Notes: generated by a model from the letters alone, not told the origin. Counted from the stretch's first letter, positions 20,924 through 31,372 are shown. The stretch is 64,000 nt of DNA from Mycolicibacterium hippocampi (GCF_010723735.1 NZ_BLLB01000002.1:2728001-2792000); one strand, 5' to 3'. Made by a program: numbers and translations.

Positions 20924-21760
20924 GTGACAAGTCCACATGACCCACGCCCCTGGCAGCGGCCCGACGATTCGGGCGGGCGGCCTGCGTCGGCGAGCCTGGT
21001 GGACCCCGAAGACGACCTTCCCTCCGCGAACTACGGCGGAGACTTCGAAACCACTGCGATCCCGCGCTACGACGCCAGCAAACCGGCCGGTGACAACCCG
21101 TTCGGACTGATCAACGATCCGGAGCCGCTGCCGTATGTGCAGCCCAGCGGCGGTCTGGCGGCCGGGGCATACGGCGCCACGGCCGCACCTGCCGAAGTCG
21201 GCCCCGGTGATGCCGACCAGGACGGGGCCCGCGACCGCAGAGGTACCCAGGATCTCGGCCTGCTCTTGCTCAGGGTCGCTGTCGGCGCTCTTCTCATCGG
21301 TCACGGCCTGCAGAAGGTCTTCGGCTTGTGGGGCGGGCCCGGGCTCGACGGGTTCCGGGACTCGTTGACCGAATGGGGCTTCCAGCGCGCCGACATCCTG
21401 GCCTACGTCGCCTCAGGTGGCCAGATCGCGGCCGGCGTGCTGTTGGTCCTCGGACTGTTCACTCCCGTCGCCGCCGCCGGTGCGCTGGCCTACCTCGTCA
21501 CCGCGATGCTGACCGAGGTGATGATCGCCCACGACGAGGCCCGGCTGTCCGCCTTTCTCACCGACGGGCACGAGTATCAGGTCATCCTGCTGTGTGCGGT
21601 GGCGGCGATCATCCTGATCGGTCCCGGCCGCTACGGTCTGGACGCCGGCCGCGGCTGGACCCGCAGGCCGTTTGTCGGGTCGGCAGCCGCGCTCATCCTG
21701 GGCGTGGGGGTCGGGGTGGCGATATGGGTTCTGCTCAACGGCGCAAACCCCTTGGCGTAA
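20924..21760 (+). CDS. DoxX-family membrane protein
   Basis: A 278-residue protein with a long hydrophilic N-terminal tail (about residues 1-105, rich in Pro, Asp and Gly) followed by a four-helix DoxX domain: LGLLLLRVAVGALLIGHGLQK, AAGVLLVLGLFTPVAAAGAL and two further helices. The positional homologue Rv3005c is reported to act with SseA and SodA in a membrane oxidoreductase complex against oxidative stress. Start GTG 20924 is probably leaderless. The tail is low-complexity, and its role is not known. Confidence 0.88.
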   Translation: MTSPHDPRPWQRPDDSGGRPASASLVDPEDDLPSANYGGDFETTAIPRYDASKPAGDNPFGLINDPEPLPYVQPSGGLAAGAYGATAAPAEVGPGDADQDGARDRRGTQDLGLLLLRVAVGALLIGHGLQKVFGLWGGPGLDGFRDSLTEWGFQRADILAYVASGGQIAAGVLLVLGLFTPVAAAGALAYLVTAMLTEVMIAHDEARLSAFLTDGHEYQVILLCAVAAIILIGPGRYGLDAGRGWTRRPFVGSAAALILGVGVGVAIWVLLNGANPLA

Positions 21761-21763
21761 CCG

Positions 21764-22159
21764 CTATTCGTACGGGTTGGGAACCCGGCCGCCGCTGGCG
21801 GCCGTCAACACCGGCAGTGTCGCGAAGGTCACCGCAGGAAGTGAGATCTCACTGCCGTCGTGGCGCCGCGCCAGTGCCCAGGACCGACGGCCGAACCGCA
21901 GTCCCTCGATGTCGTCCCAGCGGACGGTTCGGCTGCCGAACAGGCTGCGCGCGGTCACGTGATCGCGATCTGCGGTCGTGCGATACCGGACGATCACCAG
22001 CGACAACAGTGCCGGGATGAGGAGCAGCAGCACCGACAAGCCGCGCAGTGCCAGCACCACCGACAGCAGGCCGAACGTGAACAGCGCGACGGCCAGATGC
22101 GCCATCGGCGAGATCCTGATGACGACCGGTGTCGAGGCCGCCGCTGAGGGGGAACCCAT
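21764..22159 (-). CDS. cfp6: Cfp6-like PH-domain membrane protein
   Basis: A 131-residue protein with two adjoining hydrophobic helices (LAVALFTFGLLSVVLAL and LLLLIPALLSLVIV) followed by a small PH-like beta domain, RSLFGSRTVRWDDIEGLRFG. This is the layout of low-molecular-weight antigen Cfp6. ATG 22159 (MGSPSAAAS) is chosen; ATG 22210 would add a non-conserved basic stretch. The symbol rests on synteny with Rv3004 and the fold. Its stop lies 3 bp from the DoxX gene stop, in convergent orientation. Function unknown. Confidence 0.78.
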   Translation of the reverse strand: MGSPSAAASTPVVIRISPMAHLAVALFTFGLLSVVLALRGLSVLLLLIPALLSLVIVRYRTTADRDHVTARSLFGSRTVRWDDIEGLRFGRRSWALARRHDGSEISLPAVTFATLPVLTAASGGRVPNPYE

Positions 22160-22219
22160 GCCGCCATCATCCCATCGCCGGGCAGCGCGTCGTCCGGTGC
22201 TCGGCGGCACGGACCGAAT

Positions 22220-22249
22220 TTGACCTTTGGCCAGTTCGGCGGCTACCGT
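22220..22249 (+). promoter_or_regulatory. candidate ilv leader promoter
   Basis: TTGACC (22220-22225) and TACCGT (22244-22249) are separated by 18 bp and match a SigA-type promoter. The expected start point (22255-22258) coincides with the ATG of the leader peptide, so the leader would be translated from a leaderless mRNA; no Shine-Dalgarno sequence is visible before that ATG. Confidence 0.6.
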
Positions 22250-22257
22250 CGACGGTT

Positions 22258-22323
22258 ATGCACACCATGCTCGTAGTAATCGGGTTGCGCGTTGATGCCG
22301 CGCTGGCCCCGATTCGGGCATAG
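22258..22323 (+). CDS. ilvB leader peptide (attenuator ORF)
   Basis: A 21-codon open frame that begins with ATG 22258 and ends in TAG 22321-22323, too short to be listed as a gene on its own. It starts MHTMLVVIGLRV and continues with Ala, Leu and Ile, so 8 of the first 16 residues are Leu, Val, Ile or Ala, and four consecutive codons (5-8) encode Leu-Val-Val-Ile. It lies just upstream of a strong intrinsic terminator and 114 bp before ilvB. These are the hallmarks of a branched-chain amino acid attenuator, as characterised for ilvBNC in Corynebacterium glutamicum. The peptide itself probably has no function. Confidence 0.82.
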   Translation: MHTMLVVIGLRVDAALAPIRA

Positions 22324-22347
22324 CAACTCAGCATCGACGCGCAACCC
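22282..22347 (+). promoter_or_regulatory. long attenuator stem in the ilv leader
   Basis: The arms 22282-22298 and 22331-22347 can pair over 17 bp with a single G-U, enclosing a 32-nt loop. The left arm lies inside the leader peptide codons 9-14; the right arm lies just after its stop codon. The last three bases of the right arm (CCC) are also the first bases of the terminator stem, so the two structures compete at that point. Ribosome position on the leader would decide which forms. Confidence 0.7.
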
Positions 22348-22379
22348 TCGTACAGCCGCCGGGCTGACGGGGGTTTTTT
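22345..22379 (+). terminator. intrinsic terminator in the ilv leader
   Basis: A 12-bp GC-rich stem (22345-22357 with 22362-22373, one bulged A at 22352) closes a GCCG loop and is followed by six T residues (22374-22379). This is an unusually classical intrinsic terminator for a mycobacterium and stands between the leader peptide and ilvB. Confidence 0.85.
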
Positions 22380-22437
22380 CTTGCTCCCAGCACCGACCTG
22401 AGAAGATCGCACCGACCGAAAAGGACCAGAGGACACC

Positions 22438-24318
22438 GTGAGCGCACCCACCACGCGACCACCCGAGCAGTCGGCGACCCCGACGCACGGGAGAGCGGCT
22501 ACCGCGAAGCACAACTCCGCGATGGCCCCGGCGCAAGCCATCCGTCAACCGAACCGCATTGCCCCGCAGCAACTCACCGGCGCACAGGCGGTCATCCGGG
22601 CGCTCGAGGAACTCGACGTCGAGGTGATCTTCGGTATCCCCGGCGGTGCGGTCCTGCCGGTGTACGACCCGCTGTTCGATTCGGAGAAGCTGCGGCACGT
22701 CCTGGTCCGCCACGAGCAGGGTGCGGGCCACGCAGCCAGCGGCTACGCCCACGCCACCGGCAAGGTCGGCGTCATGATGGCGACGTCCGGCCCCGGCGCG
22801 ACCAACCTGGTGACGCCGCTGGCAGACGCTCAGATGGACTCGATCCCCGTCGTGGCGATCACCGGTCAGGTCGGACGAGGTCTCATCGGCACGGACGCGT
22901 TCCAGGAAGCCGACATCTCCGGGATCACGATGCCGATCACCAAGCACAACTTCCTGGTGCGCAACGGTGACGACATCGGGCGCGCGCTGGCCGAGGCGTT
23001 TCACATCGCCTCGACCGGGCGCCCGGGCGCGGTGCTCGTCGACATCCCGAAGGACATCCTGCAGGGGGAGTGCACGTTCAGCTGGCCACCGCAGATGGAT
23101 CTGCCGGGCTACAAGCCGAACACCAAGCCGCACAACCGGCAGATCCGCGAGGCGGCCAAGCTGATCGCCGCCGCCCGCAAGCCCGTGCTCTACGTCGGCG
23201 GCGGCGTCATCCGCGGTGAAGCCACCGCGGAACTGGCCGCGCTGGCCGAGCTGACCGGCATCCCGGTGGTGACCACGTTGATGGCGCGCGGTGCGTTCCC
23301 GGACAGCCACCGCCAGAACCTCGGGATGCCCGGCATGCACGGCACCGTGTCGGCGGTGGCCGCACTGCAACGCAGCGATCTGCTGATCGCCCTGGGGACC
23401 CGCTTCGATGACCGGGTGACCGGAAAGCTGGAGTCGTTCGCCCCCGAGGCCAAGGTGATCCACGCCGACATCGACCCGGCGGAGATCGGCAAGAACAGAC
23501 ACGCCGACGTGCCGATCGTGGGTGACGTCAAAGCGGTCATCACCGATCTGCTGGATGCGCTGCGCCGCGACGACACCGCCGCCGCCATCGAGATCGACGA
23601 GTGGTGGAAATACCTGCAGAACGTGCAGGACACCTACCCGTTGAGCTACGGGCCGCAGAGCGACGGCAGCCTGTCGCCCGAGTACGTCATCGAAAGTCTC
23701 GGCAAGATCGCCGGGCCGGACGCAATCTACGTGGCAGGTGTCGGCCAGCACCAGATGTGGGCCGCCCAGTTCATCACCTACGAGAAGCCCAAGACGTGGC
23801 TGAACTCAGGTGGACTGGGGACCATGGGCTATGCAGTGCCCGCGGCGATGGGCGCCAAGATGGGTTGCCCGGACACCGAGGTGTGGGCGATCGACGGTGA
23901 CGGCTGCTTCCAGATGACCAACCAGGAGCTGGCCACCTGCGCGATCGAGGGCATCCCCATCAAGGTCGCCCTGATCAACAACGGCAACCTCGGCATGGTG
24001 CGGCAGTGGCAGACGCTGTTCTACCAGGAGCGGTACAGCCAGACGGATCTGTCCACCCACTCGCGGCGCATCCCGGACTTCGTCAAGCTCGCCGAGGCGC
24101 TGGGCTGCGTCGGATTGCGCTGCGAGCGTGAGGAAGACGTGGCGGAAGTCATCGCCCAGGCCAGGGCGATCAACGACCGGCCGGTGGTCATCGACTTCAC
24201 CGTCGGCGCGGACGCCCAGGTGTGGCCGATGGTGGCCGCGGGCACCAGCAACGACGAGATCCAGGCGGCGCAGGGGATCCGGCCGTTGTTCGGCGATCCG
24301 GAAGAGGGACACGCGTGA
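22438..24318 (+). CDS. ilvB: acetolactate synthase large (catalytic) subunit
   Basis: A 626-residue ThDP- and FAD-dependent enzyme making acetolactate or acetohydroxybutyrate, the first common step to Val, Leu and Ile. The catalytic glutamate is E93 in [14 protein letters not shown]. The ThDP/Mg motif runs from [12 protein letters not shown] to [16 protein letters not shown]-domain motif [11 protein letters not shown] is present. The first 45 residues are a non-conserved extension common in mycobacterial IlvB1. GTG 22438 has a purine-rich AAAGGACCAGAGGA sequence upstream. Expression should depend on the attenuator ahead of it, and translation is coupled to ilvN by a TGATG overlap. Confidence 0.97.
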   Translation: MSAPTTRPPEQSATPTHGRAATAKHNSAMAPAQAIRQPNRIAPQQLTGAQAVIRALEELDVEVIFGIPGGAVLPVYDPLFDSEKLRHVLVRHEQGAGHAASGYAHATGKVGVMMATSGPGATNLVTPLADAQMDSIPVVAITGQVGRGLIGTDAFQEADISGITMPITKHNFLVRNGDDIGRALAEAFHIASTGRPGAVLVDIPKDILQGECTFSWPPQMDLPGYKPNTKPHNRQIREAAKLIAAARKPVLYVGGGVIRGEATAELAALAELTGIPVVTTLMARGAFPDSHRQNLGMPGMHGTVSAVAALQRSDLLIALGTRFDDRVTGKLESFAPEAKVIHADIDPAEIGKNRHADVPIVGDVKAVITDLLDALRRDDTAAAIEIDEWWKYLQNVQDTYPLSYGPQSDGSLSPEYVIESLGKIAGPDAIYVAGVGQHQMWAAQFITYEKPKTWLNSGGLGTMGYAVPAAMGAKMGCPDTEVWAIDGDGCFQMTNQELATCAIEGIPIKVALINNGNLGMVRQWQTLFYQERYSQTDLSTHSRRIPDFVKLAEALGCVGLRCEREEDVAEVIAQARAINDRPVVIDFTVGADAQVWPMVAAGTSNDEIQAAQGIRPLFGDPEEGHA

Positions 24319-24826
24319 TGACCGCTGCTCCGCGCACACACACGCTGTCGGTGCTCGTCGAGGACAAGCCCGGCGTGCTCGCCCGGGTGGCGTCGCTGTT
24401 CTCCCGGCGCGGCTACAACATCCAGTCGCTGGCCGTCGGGGCCACCGAACAGAAGAACCTCTCCCGGATGACCATCGTGGTCGACGTCGAGGATTCACCG
24501 CTGGAGCAGATCACCAAGCAGCTCAACAAGTTGATCAACGTGATCAAGATCGTCGAGCAGGACGAGGAGACCACCGTCTCCCGCGAGCTCGCGCTGATCA
24601 AGGTCCGCACCGATGCCGCCACCCGTGGCCAGGTCATCGAGGCGGTCAACCTGTTCCGCGCCAAGGTCGTCGACGTCTCGAACGAGTCGCTGACCGTCGA
24701 GGCCACCGGTACGCCTGGAAAGATCGAGGCGCTGTTGCGGGTGCTCGAGCCCTACGGGGTGCGCGAGATCGTCCAGTCCGGTGTGGTGTCGTTGTCCCGC
24801 GGCCCCCGCGGTATCAGCACCAAGTA

Positions 24827-24827
<1 letters not shown>
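24318..24827 (+). CDS. ilvN: acetolactate synthase small (regulatory) subunit
   Basis: A 169-residue subunit that raises IlvB activity and gives feedback inhibition by valine. The N-terminal ACT domain begins THTLSVLVEDKPGVLARVASLF, and a second ACT-like C-terminal domain runs from about residue 85. ATG 24318 overlaps the ilvB stop by one base (TGATG), the typical coupled arrangement. Its own TAA stop overlaps the ATG of a possible 16-codon ORF. Length is normal. Confidence 0.96.
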
Positions 24828-25880
<1,053 letters not shown>

Positions 25881-26074
25881 GTGACCTAGAGCGGGTCGGG
25901 CGGGGTAGGCGGCGCTGGAGGTCGCCGGCCTCGCCCGTCGCGCGTGGGTGCTCTGTACAAACACCAGGTGATAGGCGGATAGTAGGCGGAACCAACCTAC
26001 CGGTTGGGGTATGTGACCTCCCGTCAAATCGGACACCGGCGCCAGGCCACGAGCGTCCGATCGAGGGAGCAATC

Positions 26075-26578
26075 ATGGCAATCCCCACACTCACTGGCCG
26101 GAGCCTCGTCCTCGCCGCCCGCCTGGCCGCTACGGGCGCCATCGCAGTAGGCGCGATGATGCTGACCGCGCCCGCCGGCAACGCGATCCCTGAATCGGAG
26201 ATCGTCAGCGAGTGCGATGCTGCCAATGGCGGCACGTATACGACGACCCTCAACGACGGGAAGAGGTACTCCAAGTGCTGCTATCGAGACATCGACGGTA
26301 ACAAGGAGTGCGACAACTACGTCGACGGCGTCTACACCAACACCACGGTGAACAGCACCGTGGAGCCGTCACCACCATCGCCGCCACCACCGCCGCCAGG
26401 GGGCGAAGTAGTCGGTCCGCCGGCGACCGTGGCCACCCAGACTCCGCGGCCTCCGCCGCCCGGGGCCGTCGGCCCGCCGGCGACCGTCGCCACGCAGGCG
26501 CCCGCACCGCCGGAGGGCATGATCTTGTGGCCCGGGTATGCGCAGACCTCGCCCGGCGGGGCCGTGCTCGCCCCATGA
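26075..26578 (+). CDS. secreted Cys- and Pro-rich hypothetical protein
   Basis: A 167-residue protein I do not recognise. ATG 26075 has a GAGGGAG ribosome binding site. Residues 1-37 form a Sec signal peptide with a long hydrophobic core ending APAGNA. A small domain with four cysteines follows (SECDAANGG, SKCCYRDIDGNKECDNY). Residues from about 97 onward are Pro-rich and contain a tandem unit: VGPPATVATQTPRPPPPG then VGPPATVATQAPAPPEG. It may be anchored in or span the cell wall by the Pro-rich tail. It sits between ilvC and a convergent oxidoreductase, where I know no conserved counterpart. Confidence 0.75.
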   Translation: MAIPTLTGRSLVLAARLAATGAIAVGAMMLTAPAGNAIPESEIVSECDAANGGTYTTTLNDGKRYSKCCYRDIDGNKECDNYVDGVYTNTTVNSTVEPSPPSPPPPPPGGEVVGPPATVATQTPRPPPPGAVGPPATVATQAPAPPEGMILWPGYAQTSPGGAVLAP

Positions 26579-26585
26579 GCAAGCG

Positions 26586-26650
26586 TCGCCGGAACTGTAT
26601 TCCAGCGGGGAAAGATCGAGAAACGCTCTGCTGGAATACAGTTCCGGCGA
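26586..26650. terminator. 21-bp perfect inverted repeat between convergent genes
   Basis: Left arm 26586-26606 and right arm 26630-26650 are perfect reverse complements over 21 bp (core GGAACTGTATTCCAGC), with a 23-nt loop. It occupies the gap between the stop at 26578 and the convergent stop at 26659. No T tract follows on either strand, so it may terminate both transcripts as a tailless hairpin or be a mobile-like intergenic repeat. Confidence 0.55.
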
Positions 26651-26658
26651 GCCGGGGG

Positions 26659-28107
26659 CTAGGGGGAGAGTTCCGGTAGCTTCTTGATGCCGAACTCTTT
26701 CCGCAATACGGTGCGGGCGGCGTAATACCCCGCCATCCCGTGTACACCGCCGCCGGGTGGCGCGGCCGACGAGCACAGGTACGCCCCCGGGATCGGGGTC
26801 GACCACGGATTCCACCGCAGTGCAGGCCCGGTCAGTGCGCTGAACATGTTGTTGCCGCCCACCCCGATGTCTCCGCCGACGAGGTTGGCGTTGTGGTCGG
26901 ACAGGCGCGCGGCCGGCACACTGCGCACCCCCACGACCAGATCCCGGAAGCCGGGCGCGAAGCGCTCGAAGATGCCGGTGACGGTCTCGGCCATGTCGAT
27001 CGTCGAGCCCTGCGGCACGTGAGCATAGGTCCACATCGGCCGGCGACCCTGAGCATCGATCCGGCCGGGGTCTGCCAGGTGGGGCAGCGCTGCGAGCACC
27101 ATCGGCCACTCGGCGTGCCGGTCCTCGGCGATTTCCGCTTCGGCGCGCGCCATCGTGGCCCGGTCGCCCCCCAGGTGCAGCGTCGGGGCGTCCGCCAATC
27201 GCCGATCCTGCCAAGGTATTTCCCCGGACAGCACGAAATCGACCTTCGCCACGCCCGGCCCGTAGCGATAGCGCTGCAGGGTCCTGGCGTACCGGGACGG
27301 CAGCCGGTCTCGGTAGATGTTCAGCAGCGCGGTCGGCGCCGTGTCGTAGAGGACGACTCCCGACGGTGGGCTGGTGATCTCCTCGCCGAGTGTCAGTTCA
27401 CCACCGTGCGAGCGAAGATCGGCGATCAGCGCGTCGGGGATGACCTGCGAGCCGCCGACGGGGATCGGCCAACCAACTGAGTGGCCGAGCGTCGCCAGCA
27501 TCAGCCCCGCGCCCGCGGCCACCAACGACGGCATCCGCGAGATGGTATGCGCGGCAACGCCGGTGAACAATGCGCGGGCGTCCTCGCCGGTGAGAGTGCT
27601 CCACGCCGGGGTGCCCTGGGCGAGCAGCCGCGGAGCCACCCGCAGCGCCGCAGCGATACTGGGCGGGATCGACCGCTTGTCGCCGAGTAGCAGGCCGACC
27701 ACGCCTTCGGAATCGGCCGACAGCGGACCCAGCAGCCGGCGCCAGGACGCACCGTGGTCGAGTTCGGCGCAGGTGCGGTCGATGTCGCGGTAGCCGATGG
27801 CTGCGGGCCTACCCGGCAGCGGGTTGCCGTAGGACACCTCGGGCACCGCCAGCGCCACCCCCCGCGAGGGGAGGTCGAACGCGGCGAAGAACGGTGACGC
27901 CAGGGCCAGCGGGTGCACCGCCGAGCAGATGTCGTGCGAGACGTCTGGGAATTCCGGGTCGGGAAGGGTACGTGCGCCGCCCCCTGCGGTGGGCTGGGCC
28001 TCGAGTACCTGTACCGAAAGACCCGCTCGTGCGCAGATGACAGCGGCCGCCAGACCGTTGGGCCCGCTTCCGACGATGGTGATGTCCACTGCTTCATTAC
28101 AGCCCAT
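26659..28107 (-). CDS. FAD-dependent oxidoreductase, phytoene desaturase-like
   Basis: A 482-residue flavoprotein. The N-terminal dinucleotide motif is VDITIVGSGPNGLAAAVICARAG followed by VLEAQPTAGGGARTL, typical of the carotenoid desaturase/isomerase family. The C-terminal FAD motif is seen around LCSSAAPPGGGVHGMAGYYAAR. Positional homologue Rv2997. ATG 28107 is used; GTG 28089 is also possible. No carotenoid genes lie nearby, so the substrate is open. Its start is only 12 bp from the divergent serA start, so the promoters must overlap. Confidence 0.88.
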   Translation of the reverse strand: MGCNEAVDITIVGSGPNGLAAAVICARAGLSVQVLEAQPTAGGGARTLPDPEFPDVSHDICSAVHPLALASPFFAAFDLPSRGVALAVPEVSYGNPLPGRPAAIGYRDIDRTCAELDHGASWRRLLGPLSADSEGVVGLLLGDKRSIPPSIAAALRVAPRLLAQGTPAWSTLTGEDARALFTGVAAHTISRMPSLVAAGAGLMLATLGHSVGWPIPVGGSQVIPDALIADLRSHGGELTLGEEITSPPSGVVLYDTAPTALLNIYRDRLPSRYARTLQRYRYGPGVAKVDFVLSGEIPWQDRRLADAPTLHLGGDRATMARAEAEIAEDRHAEWPMVLAALPHLADPGRIDAQGRRPMWTYAHVPQGSTIDMAETVTGIFERFAPGFRDLVVGVRSVPAARLSDHNANLVGGDIGVGGNNMFSALTGPALRWNPWSTPIPGAYLCSSAAPPGGGVHGMAGYYAARTVLRKEFGIKKLPELSP

Positions 28108-28119
28108 TAGGCTGTCCGG

Positions 28120-29706
28120 GTGAGTTTGCCTGTTGTACTGATCGCCGACAAGCTGGCCGAATCGACCGTGGAAGCCCTCGGTGACCAGGTCGAAGTGCGT
28201 TGGGTCGACGGCCCCGACCGGGAGAAGCTGCTGGCTGCGGTCGGTGACGCCGACGCGCTGCTGGTGCGTTCGGCCACCACGGTCGACGCCGAGGTGTTCG
28301 CCGCGGCGTCGAAGCTGAAGATCGTGGCGCGCGCGGGTGTCGGCCTGGACAACGTCGACGTCGACGCGGCAACGGCGCGAGGCGTCCTGGTGGTCAACGC
28401 GCCGACATCGAACATCCACAGCGCGGCCGAACACGCGCTGGCGTTGCTGCTGTCGGCCGCACGTCAGATCCCCGCCGCCGACGCCACGCTGCGTGAGCAC
28501 ACCTGGAAGCGGTCGTCGTTCTCCGGCACCGAGATCTTCGGTAAGACCGTCGGGGTGGTCGGCCTCGGGCGGATCGGCCAGCTGGTGGCTGCGCGGCTCG
28601 CCGCGTTCGGCGCCCACATCACCGCGTACGACCCGTATGTCTCGCACGCTCGTGCCGCGCAGCTGGGCATCGAGTTGTTGACGCTCGACGAACTGCTCGG
28701 GCGCGCCGACTTCATCTCGGTGCACCTGCCCAAGACCAAGGAGACCGCGGGGCTGATCGGCAAAGAGGCACTGGCCAAGACCAAGCCCGGCGTCATCATC
28801 GTCAATGCCGCCCGCGGCGGCCTGATCGACGAGGCGGCCCTCGCCGATGCCGTGGCCAGCGGACACGTCCGCGGCGCGGGGCTCGATGTGTTCGCCACCG
28901 AGCCCTGCACCGACAGCCCGCTGTTCGAGCTGCCGCAGGTGGTGGTGACCCCGCATCTGGGCGCGTCCACCGCCGAGGCGCAGGACCGGGCGGGCACGGA
29001 CGTCGCAGCCAGCGTGAAGCTGGCGTTGGCAGGGGAGTTCGTGCCGGACGCCGTCAATGTCGGCGGTGGGGTCGTCGGTGAAGAGGTGGCGCCCTGGCTG
29101 GACCTGGTCCGCAAGCTGGGCCTGCTGGTCGGGGTGCTCTCCGCCGAGCTGCCGGTCTCTTTGTCGGTGCAGGTCCAGGGCGAGCTGGCCAGTGAAGACG
29201 TCGAGGTGTTGAGATTGTCGGCACTGCGCGGGCTGTTCTCGGCGGTGATCGAGGATCAGGTCACGTTCGTCAACGCACCGGCGCTGGCCGCCGAGCGAGG
29301 CGTGGAGGCGTCCATCGCCACCGCCCCGGAGAGCCCGAACCACCGCAGCGTGGTCGACGTGCGCGCGGTCGGTGGGGACGGATCCACGGTCAACGTCGCG
29401 GGAACCCTGACCGGCCCGCAGCTCGTCGAGAAGATCGTCCAGATCAACGGACGCAACCTCGACCTGCGCGCCGAGGGCGTCAACCTGATCATCAACTACG
29501 ACGACCAGCCGGGGGCGCTGGGCAAGATCGGCACCCTGCTCGGCAGCGCCGGCGCCAACATCCTCGCCGCGCAACTGAGCCAGGACGCCGACGGTGACGG
29601 CGCGACGATCATGCTGCGGCTGGACCGGCAGGTGCCCGCCGACGTCCTGTCGGCCATCGGTCGCGACGTCAACGCGGTGACGCTGGAAGTGGTGGATCTT
29701 TCATGA
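28120..29706 (+). CDS. serA: D-3-phosphoglycerate dehydrogenase
   Basis: A 528-residue type-1 enzyme oxidising 3-phosphoglycerate, the first step of serine synthesis. The nucleotide motif is [21 protein letters not shown], with catalytic Arg (around ARGGLIDE), Glu and His ([10 protein letters not shown]). A long intervening domain follows from about residue 315 and an ACT domain for serine binding closes the protein ([20 protein letters not shown]). Start GTG 28120; the divergent neighbour leaves no room for a long leader, so it is probably leaderless. The stop overlaps leuB (ATGA). Confidence 0.96.
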   Translation: MSLPVVLIADKLAESTVEALGDQVEVRWVDGPDREKLLAAVGDADALLVRSATTVDAEVFAAASKLKIVARAGVGLDNVDVDAATARGVLVVNAPTSNIHSAAEHALALLLSAARQIPAADATLREHTWKRSSFSGTEIFGKTVGVVGLGRIGQLVAARLAAFGAHITAYDPYVSHARAAQLGIELLTLDELLGRADFISVHLPKTKETAGLIGKEALAKTKPGVIIVNAARGGLIDEAALADAVASGHVRGAGLDVFATEPCTDSPLFELPQVVVTPHLGASTAEAQDRAGTDVAASVKLALAGEFVPDAVNVGGGVVGEEVAPWLDLVRKLGLLVGVLSAELPVSLSVQVQGELASEDVEVLRLSALRGLFSAVIEDQVTFVNAPALAAERGVEASIATAPESPNHRSVVDVRAVGGDGSTVNVAGTLTGPQLVEKIVQINGRNLDLRAEGVNLIINYDDQPGALGKIGTLLGSAGANILAAQLSQDADGDGATIMLRLDRQVPADVLSAIGRDVNAVTLEVVDLS

Positions 29707-30713
29707 AACTCGCGGTGATCGCCGGCGACGGCATCGGTCCGGAAGTCATCGGCGAGGCGCTCAACGTGCTCGACGAAGTGCTGCCGGGTGTGCAGAAGAC
29801 CGAGTACGACCTCGGTGCCCGGCAGTACCACGCCACCGGTGAGGTGCTGCCCCCGACGGTGCTCGACGAGCTGAAGGCCCACGACGCCATCCTGCTCGGG
29901 GCGATCGGAGATCCATCGGTGCCCAGCGGGCTGCTCGAACGCGGCCTGCTGCTGCGGGTCCGGTTCGAGTTGGACCATCACGTGAACCTGCGTCCCGGCC
30001 GCCTCTATCCCGGCGTGCAGAGCCCGCTGGCGGGCAACCCCGAGATCGATTTCGTCGTGGTCCGGGAAGGCACCGAGGGCCCGTACACCGGCAACGGTGG
30101 CGCGATCCGCGTCGACACGCCCCACGAAATCGCCACCGAGGTGAGCGTCAACACCGCCTACGGGGTGCGTCGGGTGGTGCAGGACGCCTTCGGGCGGGCG
30201 CAGCAGCGGCGTAAGCATCTGACCCTGGTGCACAAGAACAACGTGCTGGCCTACGCAGGGTCGCTGTGGTGGCGCACCGTGCAGGCGGTGGCACCGGAGT
30301 ACCCCGACGTCGAGGTGGCCTACCTGCACGTCGATGCCGCGACGATCCACATGGTCACCGACCCGGGCCGGTTCGACGTGATCGTCACCGACAACCTGTT
30401 CGGCGACATCATCACCGACCTCGCCGCTGCGGTGTGCGGCGGGATCGGGCTCGCGGCCAGCGGCAACATCGATGCCACCAGAACCAATCCGTCGATGTTC
30501 GAACCGGTTCACGGCAGTGCGCCGGACATCGCCGGCCGGGGCATCGCGGATCCGACGGCCGCCATCATATCGGTGGCGCTGCTGCTGGCGCACCTCGGCG
30601 AACTCGGTGCGGCGGCGCGGGTCGACAAGGCCGTGGAAGAGCATCTGGCGACTCGTGGTGAGGAGAAGCTGTCGACGTCCGCGGTCGGTGCGCGGATCCT
30701 GGGGAAGCTGTAA
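29703..30713 (+). CDS. leuB: 3-isopropylmalate dehydrogenase
   Basis: A 336-residue NAD-dependent oxidative decarboxylase of leucine synthesis. It has [12 protein letters not shown] at the N-terminus, substrate residues in [15 protein letters not shown], the lysine region [11 protein letters not shown] and the metal/NAD motif [15 protein letters not shown], ending with [14 protein letters not shown]. The TVN-type actinobacterial form is slightly shorter than E. coli LeuB. ATG 29703 overlaps the serA stop. It is away from leuCD (35977) but in the same direction. Confidence 0.96.
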   Translation: MKLAVIAGDGIGPEVIGEALNVLDEVLPGVQKTEYDLGARQYHATGEVLPPTVLDELKAHDAILLGAIGDPSVPSGLLERGLLLRVRFELDHHVNLRPGRLYPGVQSPLAGNPEIDFVVVREGTEGPYTGNGGAIRVDTPHEIATEVSVNTAYGVRRVVQDAFGRAQQRRKHLTLVHKNNVLAYAGSLWWRTVQAVAPEYPDVEVAYLHVDAATIHMVTDPGRFDVIVTDNLFGDIITDLAAAVCGGIGLAASGNIDATRTNPSMFEPVHGSAPDIAGRGIADPTAAIISVALLLAHLGELGAAARVDKAVEEHLATRGEEKLSTSAVGARILGKL

Positions 30714-30775
30714 GCACCGCCGGCGGATTCGCGACGCTGACACGACAGTGCCGGCTGTTCGCGCTCGGCTCGTCC

Positions 30776-31372
30776 TTGTTCGCGGTGGCCACCGTCCCGG
30801 GGTTCCCGGCGTGGGCCGGTGCGGGTGCGGCCAATGTCCTGTGCTTCGTCGGTTCGTGGTTCTTCACCACCGCCGCATGGATGCAGCTGATCTCGACGAG
30901 ACAGCCGGGACCGCACAGTCGTGCATCCGACGCCGAGTCAGCTTCGGCGGCAGTCCAGTTCGCGGGAACTCTGCTGTTCAATCTCAGCACCGGCGCGGCG
31001 GTGTGGGCCCACGCCGTGAGTGCGCAACGGCGCTACGTGTGGGCACCCGACGCAACCGGGTCGATCGCGTTCCTGCTCAGCGGGGTGCTTGCGATGGCCG
31101 CCGTGGCCGCGACGGTCGGGGTGTTCGAACTCCGGTCGCGTGCCTGGTGGGCGGCTGCGGTCAACCTGATCGGCTGCGTGGCCTTCGGGGTGTCGGCAGT
31201 GGCGGCGTTCGTCCGGGTGTCCGGCCTGACCGCCGACGAACGGCTGGCCAACCTCGGCACGTTCATCGGTGCCCTGTGCTTCCTGACGGCCGCGGTGGTG
31301 TCGTTGCCCCGCAAGCCACCGGCACAGCGGGAATCGCCATCAACGGGAACAGCGCGCACACCGCGAAGGTGA
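30776..31372 (+). CDS. hypothetical multi-pass membrane protein
   Basis: About 198 residues with roughly five hydrophobic segments, such as VLCFVGSWFFTTAAWMQL, FLLSGVLAMAAVAATVGVF and NLIGCVAFGVSAVAAFV. The only start codon in frame is TTG 30776; the open frame continues upstream to the leuB stop with plausible sequence (CRLFALGSSLFAV), so the true start may be a rarer codon there. Family not recognised with certainty. It is downstream of leuB by about 60 bp. Its last 110 bp overlap the 3' end of the convergent MFS gene. Confidence 0.6.
   Translation: MFAVATVPGFPAWAGAGAANVLCFVGSWFFTTAAWMQLISTRQPGPHSRASDAESASAAVQFAGTLLFNLSTGAAVWAHAVSAQRRYVWAPDATGSIAFLLSGVLAMAAVAATVGVFELRSRAWWAAAVNLIGCVAFGVSAVAAFVRVSGLTADERLANLGTFIGALCFLTAAVVSLPRKPPAQRESPSTGTARTPRR

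Noticed and set aside
25992..26011. RicR-like copper box (TACC...GGTA) before the secreted protein
   Set aside because: Spacing and the left half do not match the known RicR consensus; only a small CCAACC/GGTTGG hairpin is present.
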